Shown: positions 35,785 through 46,139, counted from the first letter of the stretch. The stretch: DNA of 64,000 bases from Phymorhynchus buccinoides (GCA_017654935.2 CM065690.1:13528367-13592366); one strand, 5' to 3'. Made by a program: numbers and translations. Notes: generated by a model from the sequence alone, not told the origin.

Positions 35785-37440
35785 CTGACAGACACAACAG
35801 TAACACGGGGATGCAACCTGGAGAACAAACAGCAGGCGAGTGCAGGGATGTCCAGGGAGGGCGGACCTGTGGCGGGGGAGGGGGGAGGGGGAGGGGGAGG
35901 GGGCAACACCCCACGCAAGTGAAGAAAGGAAAAAGCAAAATCATACTCAATTTGAAATTTATTTCCAGGCTTTGTTAAAGTGAGCATTCAACACTTTCTT
36001 GCCCCTGAAATTGAATTTAAAAAAAACCATGCACCGACTTTGAATGTAGTTACCGAGGCAAAGATTGCATCCCGCAGTATTAAACCAGGGATGGAATTGT
36101 CCGCCCCAAAACAGCAAATTTCTGTTAAAAAATGACATGTTTTCTGCCGGAAAAAAAGTTACTGTACGCTGAAAAAACAAAACAGAATAACTCAAAATTA
36201 GCCGTTCTATTCTAATGCTGTTTTAGGGATTCAATTTTTTTAAAAAAAAAAAAAAAAGCTTCTGCGACCCCCTGGACCCCTGCTAGGGACCTGTACTTCC
36301 GCTTTTCAGCTTTTGTTTTTTACTTTTCCAATTTCCATGCCTCTGATTAACCCCTGGACTGCCAGAAAAAAAGTAAAGAAAAAAAAAAATCTTTTTAACA
36401 TCAATGCATGAAAAACGAGAAATGATACAGCCAAAATTAGTGTCTGTGGATAAACCTTCTATTGACGGTACTAAAACAAAAAGCAGCGCACATAATAAAA
36501 TAAATAATAAAATGACATATCAGCGCTGTTCGATGGTTTGCCATCCCACAGCGCTTTACAAAGATGTAGAGAAAACAAAGAAACCAATCCCCCCCCCCCA
36601 CATCCTGACACAAACTCATAATACACCCAGAACGACTTTGAATTAGTTTTTCTGTTTAAAAACAAAAAGCCCGCAACAAAGCCTTTGCTCACTGACATGT
36701 TGGACAGGTTGTGATGTGCCTTGGTGGGAAGGCCCTTTATATGGGAGTCTGTGTCCTCCATAACGTTTAGAAAGCCTGTCGCCCATCTCCGGCGTCAGGC
36801 AGTCTCAGCAGATGCTTAATCCACAACCTCTGTGTTGCCGTAGTCGATGAAGTGCGCCTGCAGACACCTGTACAAAGCAGTGTCACGGATGCAACAGGGA
36901 GAAAATCCTTAATTCAACAGGCCTTTACATGGGAGTCCATGGTCGGGGGCCAGGGGGCCCCTGCTGGGGGTCGTCGTGGGGTTGGAGGTAGGGTGGCTGC
37001 AGAGTGGCGGCTTAATTCACCCCACCTGAAGCTGGGAGAAAAGCAACTCCATTACTCTGTTGAAGGCCTTGATTCCAGGGCTTGTAAAGGCAGGAGAATT
37101 TCAACACTTAATTCAACCCACCTTGAAATTTAATTTTTTTTTAAACCAGCACGCCTTTGAATGTTCCGAGGCAAGATTTGCATCCCTGCAGTATTAACCT
37201 AGGCACAGGAATTGTCCGCTTAACAGCAAATTTCTGTTACAAATGACATTGATTTTCCGCCGGAAAAAAAGTCTGTCCGCCGAAAAAAAAAAACAGAATA
37301 ACTCAAAGTAGCTGTTCTTAATGCTGTTTTAGGATGCAATATTTTTAAAAAAGCTTCAGCCGTTACCCCCTGGACTGGACCCCGCTAGGGACCTTGTACT
37401 CAGCTTTTCAGCTTTTGTTTTGTACTTTTCCAAACATTTC
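35740..37440 (-). repeat. Direct duplication of about 0.6 kb containing the exon G acceptor
   Basis: Segment 36815-37440 and segment 35740-36330 match in order. The shared parts are the DYGN exon start, then the GGATGCAAC stretch, then caccgactttgaatg/cgcctttgaatg, then an element beginning near ggaattgtcc and ending at tttccatgc. The shared element resembles a hAT-like MITE (see 60667). Both copies are diverged by many small indels. Fragments of the exon F array are interleaved at 36720-37120. Confidence 0.6.
36785..36857 (-). CDS. Tudor-domain gene, exon G (core of second Tudor barrel; one-base frame break)
   Basis: After acceptor caggtgtctgcag the sequence reads AHFIDYGNTEVVD in phase 0, the DYGN core of a Tudor domain, and it fits directly onto exon F. 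A TAA stop follows VVD. Dropping one T (GATTAAG to GATAAG) gives VVDKHLLRLPDAGDGRQAF, a normal Tudor continuation, so a single-base insertion is likely. The 3' boundary is uncertain because no good donor was found, and degraded pieces of the exon F array begin nearby. A second copy of its acceptor and first about 40 bases lies at 35.78 kb. Confidence 0.6.
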
Positions 37441-37464
37441 CCATGCTCTTTTCGGGGAAAATTA

Positions 37465-39345
37465 AAAAAATTCAACCCACCTTTACATGGGAGCCTAAAA
37501 AAGTAATCACCTGTAGAAAGCCTTGTCAGGGTGGTGACAGGCACAAGACACACCTTAATTCAACCCACCTTTACATGGGAGCCTGTGTCCTCCATCACCT
37601 CTAGAAAGCCTTGTCAGGGTGGTAAAGGCACAGACAGCAGCCCTAATTCAACCCATCCTTTCACAAATATAGTAATGTGTCCTCCATCACCTGACAGAAA
37701 GCGCTGTTCGGGGGTGGTGCAGGCACAGACACAGCGCTTAATTCAACCCACCTTTACATGGGAGTCTGTGAACCTCCATCCACCTGTAGAAGGCCAATGT
37801 CGGGGTGGTACAGGCACAGACACACAACTTCAATTCAACCCACCTTTACACAGGGAGTCTGTGTCCTCCATCACCTGTAGAAAGCCTTGTCAGGGGGTGG
37901 TACAGGCACAGACACACCTTAATTCAACCCACCTTTACATGGGAGTCTGTGTCCTCCATCACCTGTAGAAAGCCTTGTCAGGGTGGTACAGGCACAGACA
38001 CACCTTAATTCAACCCACCTTTACACAGGAGTCTGTGTCCTCCATCACCTGTAGAAAGCCTTGTGGGGGTGGTACAGGCACAGACACACCTTAATTCAAC
38101 CCACCTTTACACAGGAGTCTGTGTCCTCCATCACCTGTAGAAAGCCTTGTGGGGGTGGTACAGGCACAGACACACCTTAATTCAACCCACCTTTACATGG
38201 GAGTCTGTGTCCTCCATCACCTGTAGAAATAGGAAAGAGAAAGAATAGCCCTTGTCAGTGGTGTGGGGGTGGCTACAGGGCACCCAGGCACCACCAGCAC
38301 ACTCTCAATTCAAACCCCACCTTTTTACATGGGACGTTCTGTTGTCCTCCTATCACCATGTAGAAAGCCTTACTTCTTGTCGGGGTGGTGCGTCGCTGAG
38401 TTTGGTAGTGGTACAGGCACAGACACCTTAATTCAACCCACCTTTACACAGGGAGTCTGTGTCCTCCATCACCTGTAGAAAGCCTTGTGGGGGTGGTACA
38501 GGCACAGACACACCTTAATTCAACCCACCTTTACATGGGAGTCTGTGTCCTCCATCACCTGTAGAAAGCCTTGTGGGGGTGGTACAGGCACAGACACACC
38601 TTAATTCAACTCACCTTTACATGGGAGTCCGTGTCCTCCATCACCTGTAGAAGGCCTTGTGGGGGTGGTACAGGCACAGACACACCTTAATTCAACCCAC
38701 CTTTACATGGGAGTCTGTGTCCTCCATCACCTGTAGAAAGCCTTGTCAGGGTGGTACAGGCACAGACACACCTTAATTCAACTCACCACTACAAGGGGGT
38801 CCCTGTCCTCCATGACTTCAACCCTGTAGAAGGCCTTGTCGGGGTGGTACAGGCACAGACACACCTTAATTCAACTCACCACTACAAGGGGGTCCCTGTC
38901 CTCCATGACTTCAACCCTGTAGAAAGCCTTGTGGGGGTGGTACAGGCACAGACACACCTTAATTCAACTCACCTTTACATGGGGGTCCCTGTCCTCCATG
39001 ACTTCAACCCTGTAGAAGGCCTTGTCGGGGCGGTACAGGCACAGACACACCTTAATTCAACTCACCACTACACAGGGGGTCCCTGTCCTCCATGACTTCA
39101 ACCCTGTAGAAGGCCTTGTGGGGGTGGTATAGGCACAGACACACCTTAATTCAACCCACCTTTACATGGGGGTCCCTGTCCTCCATGACTTCAACCCTGT
39201 AGAAGGCCTTGTCGGGGTGGTACAGGCACAGACACACCTTAATTCAACTCACCACTACAAGGGGGTCCCTGTCCTCCATGACTTCAACCCTGTAGAAGGC
39301 CTTGTCGGGGTGGTACAGGCACAGACACACCTTAATTCAACTCAC
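37465..39345 (-). repeat. Tandem array F: about 20 copies of exon F 3' end plus 5' splice site
   Basis: The unit on the minus strand runs GTGTGTCTGTGCCTGTAC ... GGACAGGGACCCC..., then the donor GTGAGT and about 9 intron bases, then the next copy. Units next to the exon (about 38760-39345) are 93 bases and almost identical to exon F. Farther units (about 37500-38760) are 86 bases, lack 7 bases of the coding part, and have a G|GTGGGT donor. A disrupted unit lies at 38228-38415. In the coding frame each unit meets a TGA within the donor GTGAGTTGA, so the array cannot be translated as extra protein. The opposite strand happens to be open. Confidence 0.9.
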
Positions 39346-39512
39346 CACTACAAGGGGGTCCCTGTCCTCCATGACTTCAACCCTGTAGAAGGCCTTGTCG
39401 GGGCGGTACAGGCACAGACACACCTGGCCCACTCTGGGGTTCAGCATGCTGCGCGCCGCCGTCCACTTGCCGTAGCTGTCCAGCTGATCCATGTACGCCG
39501 CCGTCTCTTTCT
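39346..39512 (-). CDS. Tudor-domain gene, exon F (second Tudor barrel, N-terminal half)
   Basis: 167 bases after acceptor gcgtgtcgttcag, starting with AG that completes a codon with exon E, and ending in phase 0 before GTGAGT. It encodes KETAAYMDQLDSYGKW followed by RVGQVCLCLYRPDKAFYRVEV, a textbook Tudor start (VGxxC-x-x-x-Y-x-x-D-x-x-F-Y-R-x-x-V). It continues in frame into exon G (…RDPLVV-AHFIDYGNTEVV…), which completes the barrel. About 79 bases of its 3' end, with the donor and about 14 intron bases, are the unit of the large array immediately downstream (37465-39345). The exon itself is the only copy that also has the 5' half and the acceptor. Confidence 0.85.
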
Positions 39513-39779
39513 CTGAACGACACGCATGGTTACCACCCCTAACTCAAGATGGGTCAAGTCTCCATAGCTGGAATGTGTTTTGTTGTTGTTGCTGCTTGAA
39601 ATGTGTACCATATTATTCGGACTACAGTGGAAACTCCCGTATGAGTGGATGCCGTGCGCAGGAGAAATTGTGTTCACTAGTGTGGGGGGGGAGAGAGGAG
39701 TTCCTCCTTTTGACCCGTGCGATAGATAGTTGGAGGAGTGTGGTTCTGAGTGTAATTATGTATGTGATTCGTGAGTAAC

Positions 39780-40145
39780 GTTGAGGTGCTTGTTATGTCG
39801 GAGTGCGCGTGTGGGTATGTGTGTGCGTGCCGCGTGCGCATGTTTGTTTTATACAAGTGTATGCTTGAGTAAGTTTGTGTGCGTTTCAGTTAGAATGTGT
39901 TTTCTGTGTGTTTGTATGAAAATGTTGTGTGGGTCTGTGTGTGCATGTCTTGTGCAAGAACGCGTTCTCGCTCGTGCCGCGTGCAAGTACGTGCGTTGCA
40001 CGTACGTTTTGCCTGTGTTGTCTGTTGTGTCGTGTGCGTAGTGTATGTGATGTGTTTCAATGCTGATTGCAAAGCGCTTTGTGCTCGATAAAAAGCGCTA
40101 TACAAATGTCCGCTTTATTATATTATTATTATTATTATTATTATA
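39780..40145 (+). repeat. TG-rich DNA ending in a retroposon tail with (ATT)n
   Basis: 39780-40050 is TG/CG-rich. At 40065-40145, gcaaagcgctttgtgctcga, aaaagcgctatacaaatg and (ttatta)n resemble the 3' end of LINE/SINE families in many animals (aagcgctatataaat then ATT repeats). Confidence 0.6.
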
Positions 40146-40310
40146 AGACCTTCAAAAGTCATCCAAAAGGAGGGTCTTCTAAGGGAGGGGTCTTCTAAGA
40201 GAGGTAATGTTAATTACTTACAAAGAAGGGCAATGTCTTAGAGAAGTAGGTCTTATATATGGGAGGGAGTCTTATAATGGGAGGTCTTATATGGGAGGTT
40301 CCACTGTATA
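40146..40310. mobile_element. CAGTGGAACC-type element, one end
   Basis: ttataagaccttcaaaagtc, tcttctaagggaggggtctt, atgggaggttccactgta. Confidence 0.65.
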
Positions 40311-41212
40311 AAGCGCACCTTATTGTAAGGCACACCCCCAAAAATGTTACAAAAATTCAGATTTTGTTATTATATTTTCTTACTATATGACAGTGTTTCC
40401 CATAAGGATCAAATGTGAGGGTCCCAGGGACCCCCTGTGCAAAATTTTAAGGGTCCTTTTGAAATTTTTAAGGGTCCCCAATCAACACTTAAAAACCTAC
40501 TTCAATGAAGTTGAAAATGCAAAACACATAAGCTACATAAACGCCTTGTCATGCATAACACTTTGCGCATGCCCACACACACAACCAAGAGGAGAGAGAT
40601 TAAACTTGGTCTGTGAAAAAAACGTGTGCGTCTTTGGGATGCGCAGTGCTGAAATTAAAGAGTCCCTTCCTGATTTTGGCGCTTCAGGGACGCACAAGTG
40701 TGTGTTATGGGCAACCCCCCCCCCCATGTATATTAGTAGTCATATTACAGAGTGGTGCAGAGTGGCACAGTGGTATCGCGTTCACCTCGTGTCCAAGTAA
40801 ACCCCGAGTTCGAAACCTGGGTACAGCGGATTTTTCCCTCTCACTTTGCACTAGGCCTCACAGTCTGAACATGGAGTCTTTCGAATGAGACGATAAACCG
40901 ACGCCGCGAGTCCCCAAGACCGTACCCATGCACTATAAGCACACGTTAAACCCAGTGGCAAGAAAAAAGTTGTCATAAAGTTTTGGTCAAAATTTACCCC
41001 CCCCTCCCTCACCAGTCACACAAAAAGCGCATGCAAAAAATAAAATTGGGTGGTGCGCCTCTGGTTGCGATGCGCTCTCCGGGTGGGAGCAGCCCGGTTT
41101 TCACAGAGATGCCTCTGTGACCATAAAGTACCTAATCACCCATAATACCTAATAAGGTGCAGGGGTCTGACTCTCTGAAAAAAGTATCGCCCCATCGTCT
41201 GAAAAATATGGT
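40306..41212. mobile_element. ACCGTATTTTTCGG MITE copy split by a SINE
   Basis: Left part aaagcgcaccttattgtaag, caaaaattcagattttgtta (40306-40385). Right part ggtgcaggggtctgac, gtctgaaaaatatggtag (41155-41212). Between them is an agggtcccaggga repeat (40388-40480; relative at 50060-50230) and a whole SINE (40750-41155). Confidence 0.55.
40750..41155 (+). mobile_element. tRNA-derived SINE, copy 3
   Basis: agagtggcacagtggtatcg as A-box region, gagttcgaaacctggg as B-box region, then gcactaggcctcacagtctg, a short poly-C stretch, aaagcgcatgc, cgggtgggagcagcccgg, gcctctgtgaccataaag and tail taatacctaat. Confidence 0.85.
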
Positions 41213-41372
41213 AGTTCAAATCTTCAAAGCCATCAAGAAAAATGTTCATCGAAAATGTGTAGCAATTATGAATTGAAATGCATAAATAGGGGGGATTTCC
41301 TAATTACCAGTGTTGAAGTGTAGCTGAAGTCAAAATTGTGTAGAACACTGCTTATAATGTGTAGAGTAACCA

Positions 41373-41525
41373 GGGCCTGTATTCATGTTGAGATAGCATG
41401 AGACTTAGCATGATACTAACTTAGAAGCTCTTCCAATGTCCTATAGGATTTAATATGACTTTTGGAAGAGCTTCTAAGTTAGCATGATGCTAAGTCTCAT
41501 GCTATCTCAACGTGAATACAGGCCC
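41373..41525. mobile_element. Near-perfect hairpin MITE
   Basis: gggcctgtattcatgttgag continues into agcatgagacttagcatgat and is repeated inverted in the right half with only a few mismatches. The loop near 41440 is about 20 bases. It is about 153 bases long, so it is essentially one long inverted repeat. Confidence 0.9.
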
Positions 41526-41609
41526 AGGTTTGTTTAATGACGCATGTTAACAGCTCACAGAATCCCACATTTCTTTGCATACACAAAAACATAAGCAAAG
41601 CACAAAAGC

Positions 41610-41807
41610 TTAACCCTTTTCAACGCTAGCCATTCCTCAGCCAAAATTTACCATTAAACTTACCCGGGTAGAGAAAAAGATTTCGTCTGCAATATTGGGG
41701 AATTCCTCTGTGGCATGGATACTAGACCCTCATTTGATGCCTTTTAGTGACATGGGTGTTAAATCATTTGTGGTGCCAAGAGGCGACAGTGGCCATGAAA
41801 GGGTTAA
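41610..41807 (+). mobile_element. piggyBac-like MITE, copy 3
   Basis: TTAA-cccttttcaacgctagcc and ggccatgaaaggg-TTAA. The inside has aacttacccgggtagagaaa and gatgccttttagtgacatg. Confidence 0.8.
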
Positions 41808-41952
41808 AATGAAAAACACCCCATACAGCAATTTTCCAATCGCCCATTACTTTCATCTCTCTTTTTCTACCCCCCCTCTCTTTTTCTTGCCTGTCTTTCT
41901 CTTTGTCTCTGTCTATCTGTCCCTAACTGTCTTTCTCCTCCGTCTGTCTCAC

Positions 41953-42248
41953 CGTTCTGAAGATCGTGAGCATAGATGACCCCCTGGGCGTCCACGTGGG
42001 TGGGCATGACGGCGAAGGTGGAGGCGGCGGGGGGAGGGTGGGGGTCCACCCAGATGGGGGGTACTGGTCGATGGGCTCTTCCTCCTCCTTCTCCGGGTCC
42101 CACAGACCCCAACTGCCACGCGCTGCGGTCTTCCTCCTCCTCCTCCTTCTCCCCCTCCTGTGAGGCCGAGTAGTCTTCATCGTCTTTGTCCTCGTCGTCC
42201 GTGGATAGGTCTTCCGATTCCCTGGAGTGCGAGCCTTGCTGAGGCTGG
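41953..42248 (-). CDS. Tudor-domain gene, exon E (acidic linker and start of second Tudor module)
   Basis: 296 bases, open throughout, after acceptor ttctgattttcag and ending CAG AAC G before donor GTGAGA. Phases match both neighbours: D's AG plus C makes Ser, and E's final G plus AG of exon F makes Glu. The first 50 residues are strongly acidic (Asp/Glu runs). The C-terminal part reads FAVMPTHVDAQGVIYAHDLQN, a typical opening of an extended Tudor module. In the middle, a neighbouring frame (WDPEKEEEEPIDQY) looks at least as protein-like as the open frame. Two compensating indels in the GGGG and CCCCCC runs are therefore possible. Damaged copies of the exon lie upstream at about 42.3-42.6 kb. 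Confidence 0.75.
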
Positions 42249-42294
42249 CTGAAAATCAGAAAAGAATCAGAGATTTTCTTGAAGGGGAAAAGGT

Positions 42295-42690
42295 CAGAGA
42301 TTCCCTAGGAGGAGCGTGCGAGCCTTGCTTGAGGCTGAGGAGAAAATCAGAAAAGAATACAGAGATTTTAGAGAGAGAATGGAGGAAAGAGGAGAGAGAG
42401 ACTGAGCCAGAGCCATAGCTAGGGGAGGAGGAGAGGAGGAGTGGAGGGAGAGAGAGAGAGAGGAGGGAGTCGCTGAGAGAGAGAGTCAGAGAGAGAGAGA
42501 GAGAGCCAGAGAGAGAGAGAGCACAGATCCCACTGCCATATGCTGCGGTCTTCATCTTCCTCCTGTGAGACAGAGTCTTCATGTCTGTGGAAACGTTTTC
42601 TGAATCGTTGGGATGAGAGACTTGTTGAGGCTGACTGGTACAGTCGCTGGACCAGGGAGCAGTACTTGTAGCGTAGGGGGTGCAGGGCGA
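42295..42690 (-). pseudogene. Damaged exon E copies, one fused to an exon D fragment
   Basis: At 42300-42385 the acceptor region and first bases of exon E are repeated (gattttctcctcag then CAAGCAAGGCTCGCAC). At 42530-42690 a second relative (minus strand) reads HPLRYKYCSLVQRL from exon D. It passes directly into SASTSL and then HEDSVSQEEDEDRSIWQW from exon E, with no intron between. A GA-rich simple repeat (42360-42525) separates the two. These are not usable exons. Confidence 0.55.
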
Positions 42691-43619
42691 TTATATTTAG
42701 TATTACACCTACGTATTGTGGTGTACATACATACCTGGGTGCTGACTTCAAGGATCGGAGCAATGCCGTCGTGGGCGGTCAATCAGTTTTTTGTTGTTGT
42801 ATTAAACATTTTTATTCGTTTTTTTTTTGTGCTTAACTTAATTCTATCACTCTCTTTGACTCTGCCTTATCCCTTTTGCTTTACTGTCATCTACTAACTT
42901 AGGGCCTTACCACGCTAATCAGTCAATTGCAGTTGTTCAAGGATAGCAGGGAGCAGAACTACTTGTAGCGTTCGAGGAGGCATCGAGGGCCTTCAAGGAT
43001 TATCAATTTGTAGTATTATACCTATGCATTGCGGTGTACATACCTGGGGGCATGGCTCACCTTCAAGGATCGGGCCATTTCCCTGCCGCGGGTCAACCAG
43101 TCGCTGGACCAGTACTGCGCTCATAATGTGTCTGAGGATTGAAGAAGAAGAACAAATGGCGTACATACCTAGGTGCTGGCTTCAAGGATCGGGGCAATGC
43201 CGCGTGCGGTCAATCAGTTTTTTGTTGTTGTATTAAACATTTTTATTCGTTTTTTTATTTAAATATACATAATCAGTCAATCAGTTGTTGTAGCAGGGAG
43301 CAGTACTTGTAGCGTAGGAGGTCGAGGGCCGTTATATTCAGTATTATACCTATGCATTGCGGTGTACATACCTGGGGGCTGGCTTCAAGGATCGGGCCAT
43401 GCCGCGGTCAACCAGTCGCTGGACCAGTACTTGTAGCGCAGGGGGTCGAGGGCCGTTATATTCAGTATTATACCTATGCATTGTGGTGTACATACCTGGG
43501 GGCTGGCTTCAAGGATCGGGCAATGCCGCGGTCAACCAGTCGCTGGACCAGTACTTGTAGCGCAGGGGGTCGAGGGCCGTTATATTCAGTATTATACCTA
43601 TGCATTGTGGTGTACATAC
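42605..43619 (-). repeat. Array D: about five copies of exon D 3' end plus 5' splice site
   Basis: Copies of the sequence encoding ALDPLRYKYNSLVRRLVDRGMARSLKPAPR, each followed by GTATGTACAC and intron start, occur near 43500-43610, 43380-43480, 43190, 43030-43110 and 42660-42760. The two units nearest the exon are about 122 bases apart and nearly identical. The outer ones carry inserted AT-rich intron DNA (ttttttgttgttgtatt) and more changes. Confidence 0.85.
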
Positions 43620-43774
43620 CTGGGTGCTGGCTTCAAGGATCGGGCCATGCCGCGGTCAACCAGTCGCCGGACCAGGGAGTTGTACTTGTAGCGCAGGGGA
43701 TCAAGGGCGGTCTCGGCCACCGTCACCTCCACCAGGATATCCACAGACAGGCCCAGGTCGCCGCTCTTCTCTCC
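43620..43774 (-). CDS. Tudor-domain gene, exon D (SN-like extension of first Tudor module)
   Basis: 155 bases between acceptor gatgtgttcag and donor GTATGT. It starts in phase 0, following exon C exactly (...LFVKVE-GEKSGDLG...), and ends with two bases, which exon E completes. It encodes VDILVEVTVAETALDPLRYKYNSLVRRLVDRGMARS, where the final NSLVRxLVxxGMA motif is the usual C-terminal end of an extended Tudor domain. The exon's 3' part, together with its donor, is repeated several times in the following intron down to about 42.6 kb. Function is as for exon A: a methyl-arginine reader in a germline protein is the family expectation, not something proven here. Confidence 0.8.
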
Positions 43775-43852
43775 CTGAACACATCGGAGAACACACCCGT
43801 TTAACACCTTCCTTTCACTGGTGAAGAAAGTGTCAGAAAATAACCTTAGGTG

Positions 43853-44245
43853 TAGAGTGGCACAGAGGCAATGCGTTCGCCTTGTGTCAAGTAAACCCGA
43901 GTTCGAACCTGGGTACAGGGGATGCTTCCTCTCACTTTGCACTAGGCCTTATGGTCTGAATGTGGAGTCTTTCAGATGCGACGATAAACAGAGGTCACGT
44001 GTGCCCATGCACTTAGCACACATTAATCCCAATGGCAACGAAAAAATTGTCATTTGGTCAAAATTTACCCCCCACCCCCCCTCCCCCCCCCCCCCCCCCC
44101 TCATCAGTCACACAAAAATCGCATCATTTTTTTTTTAAGTGGGTGGCGCGCCTCTGGCTGCGACGCGCTCTTCAGGTGGGAGCAATCCGAATTTCACGGA
44201 GACGCCTCTGTGACTATAAATTACCTAATACCCAATAATACTTTT
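43853..44245 (+). mobile_element. tRNA-derived SINE, copy 4
   Basis: agagtggcacagaggcaatg, gagttcgaacctgggtac, actttgcactaggccttatg, a long C-rich tract (44067-44100), tcagtcacacaaaaatcgca, ggtgggagcaatccgaattt, gcctctgtgactataaat. It lies in the intron between exons C and D and is the best-preserved copy. Confidence 0.88.
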
Positions 44246-44456
44246 TAAAAAAATTATAAAATAGAACTTTCAGAAAATCGCAGTAAACACCTCTAACACT
44301 TTGTCAGTTTGCGTGACCATCAAGTCATTCCTATTTTGACAGTAACAACTTATTACTTTGTCAGTATCGAAACGTAATAGTATATATAAAAACACAACCT
44401 CGGAGCCGCCTCCATTTCGACAGTGCTCAGCATCTCGTCCAAATCGCCAAAGTTAC

Positions 44457-44675
44457 CTCCACTTTGACGAAGAGCCTCCGGTCCTTGATCTCTCTGGCCA
44501 TGAACTGGACGGCGGGGGGCGACCACTGATCCACACCCTGGGAGGGGTCGAAGGGCGCCAGGTGGGCCAGGTGGCACCGCTCGGCGAAGCACTCCACCTG
44601 CCCGTGCACCTGCTTCAGCGCCCGCAAGGCGCCGGGCGGCACCTCGTCGCTCAGCCCATAGTCCATCAGGTTCAC
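44457..44675 (-). CDS. Tudor-domain gene, exon C (second half of Tudor barrel)
   Basis: 219 bases, 73 codons, phase 0 at both ends. Acceptor gaaaattgcag and donor GTAACT are both clear. The protein opens with VNLMDYGLSDEV, matching the Tudor signature V-x-L-x-DYG-x-x-E-x-V that contains the aromatic-cage tyrosine. It continues with ALRALKQVHGQVECFAERCHL and the PFDPSQGVDQWSPPAVQFM stretch seen in extended Tudor (SN-like) domains. Exons B and C join in frame into one uninterrupted module (...DGGRYQ-VNLMDYG...). The GC content is much higher than in the surrounding intron, as expected for coding sequence. A SINE and a foldback element flank the exon at 43.9 and 44.7 kb. Confidence 0.85.
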
Positions 44676-44734
44676 CTGCAATTTTCATATGCATCAACAA
44701 ACCACCAAAATGTTAGCCAAAGCCATGGTTCACC

Positions 44735-45300
44735 CTGACGGGATGAGTTTTTGCAAGAAACGCGTGCAAGATCACCAGGAAAACACCCTTTACAGAGATC
44801 GCAACACTCACTTTGCTCTGGTTTCCTAGAAATCATCAAATTTTACGATTCCTCCTTGGCATAGGTGCTGGAAGTCAAATTTTTCACCCAAAGAGAAGGT
44901 GTGTGCCGTTTCTTTTCCAATGTCCGCCTTGCATTTAGGTCAAATTGTTTGCACAAAATGTTCGCAATACAAACCTTTTTTTTTTTTTTTTTTTTTTAAA
45001 TGTTATACAGTTTTATCTAAAAGGAGTTTCGCTCACAACAAAGCAAATAGCTTCATTTTTTTTTGGACTGCACTACAACAAAGAAAAAAAAGCTTCAACC
45101 ACAATGGGATTGACCTCCACCCACCCCATCCAAAATGGCTACTCTCTCCGCCAGCCAAGGAGGAATCGCCGTTTTGACGGTTTGATTTATAGGAAACCAG
45201 AGCAAAGCGAGTGTTCAGATCCTTGAAAAGGCTGTCTTTTCTGGTGATCTCGACGTGTTCCTTTTGCAAAAACTCATCTGTCAGGGTTCGTTCACCTTTA
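44735..45300. mobile_element. Foldback element (GATGAGTTTTTGCAA arms), compact copy
   Basis: Arms at 44740-44850 and 45150-45295 are inverted (gatgagtttttgcaagaaac against ttgcaaaaactcatctgtca; ctttgctctggtttcctag against aggaaaccagagcaaagcg). The centre has a poly-T run and ggagtttcgctcacaacaaa. Confidence 0.8.
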
Positions 45301-45413
45301 AGCTCACAGACATGGAAGTGTAAACATGTTTAGATATACTAAATTGGGGCAGTGGGTGGATGGATGCCTCATGCTTCCATACGGGGAGCTGGACGACCAC
45401 GGCCCCCCTCTAA

Positions 45414-45760
45414 GTCTCTCCCCGTGGGGATACCGGGGAGTGTCTTTCGTAAAAATAGTTTCCCCACCTTCTGGAAGTTCTGTGCTTGTAAATTCCTCTA
45501 GTCTGCCCACTAGCTCTTTGACTCTGCCTTTTTCCTTTGCTTACTGTCATCTATCTTTCTGACTTTCTGTCTGACTTTTGGTCCATTCTCCTGCCTTTTA
45601 AAAAAAAAAAAATCTTCCAAATACAATTTTCTCCTTTGAGCTCCTCCGAAAACTGGAATGTGTTTCGGCTGTGCGCAGCGGGGAGACCAGGAAAAACTGG
45701 AAAAACGGACACATACGTACCCATTGTGGCTTATGGCCCGGGAACGCAGAAGAAGAAGAA
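45414..45760 (+). repeat. GAA-tailed dispersed repeat, best copy
   Basis: tctccccgtggggataccgg, ccaccttctggaagttctgt, tctttgactctgcctttttc, ggtccattctcctgcctttt, tttgagctcctccgaaaact, gtgcgcagcggggagaccag, cacatacgtacccattgtgg, gggaacgcagaagaagaag. No tRNA head is seen. The class is unknown. Confidence 0.8.
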
Positions 45761-45762
45761 GC

Positions 45763-46002
45763 TTAACCCCTTTCAAATGCCAGCCATTTTTCAGCTAAAA
45801 CTTTCCATTACACTTACCTGGGTAGAGAAAAGATTCTGTCTGCAATATTTGGGATTCCTCTGTGACATGCATAAAAGAGGACATATCCTTACTTCCCAAA
45901 ATTTAGAAAAAGGGGCATACCAGGCACTCATTTGATGCCTTTCAATGACATTGCCTTAAGTCATTGTGATGCCGGGATACGACAGGGCGGTGAAAAGGTT
46001 AA
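45763..46002 (+). mobile_element. piggyBac-like MITE, copy 4
   Basis: TTAA-cccctttcaaatgccagcc and gggcggtgaaaagg-TTAA. It starts directly after the GAA tail of the previous repeat. Confidence 0.8.
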
Positions 46003-46139
46003 CACTTACAGTGACACATTACTGGCCCATCATTTTAGAAATTGACCCATAATTTTCTGCAATTAGGGGTCACCATGACCCTTGACGATTAAGCTCTTCA
46101 ATTTGCCTTGTATTTTTTGACATTCTTGGCTGTCCGTTG

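Noticed and set aside
37465..39345. CRISPR array
   Set aside because: Units are contiguous with no unique spacers, derive from an exon, and the genome is eukaryotic.
37531..39516. Plus-strand open frames of 114-145 codons with a repeated protein pattern
   Set aside because: They run opposite to array F, whose unit is clearly derived from the minus-strand Tudor exon. The openness comes from the 93-base (31-codon) period.
43853..43925. Functional tRNA gene
   Set aside because: The B-box word is present, but the sequence does not form a full cloverleaf with an anticodon arm, and the same head recurs in several SINE copies.
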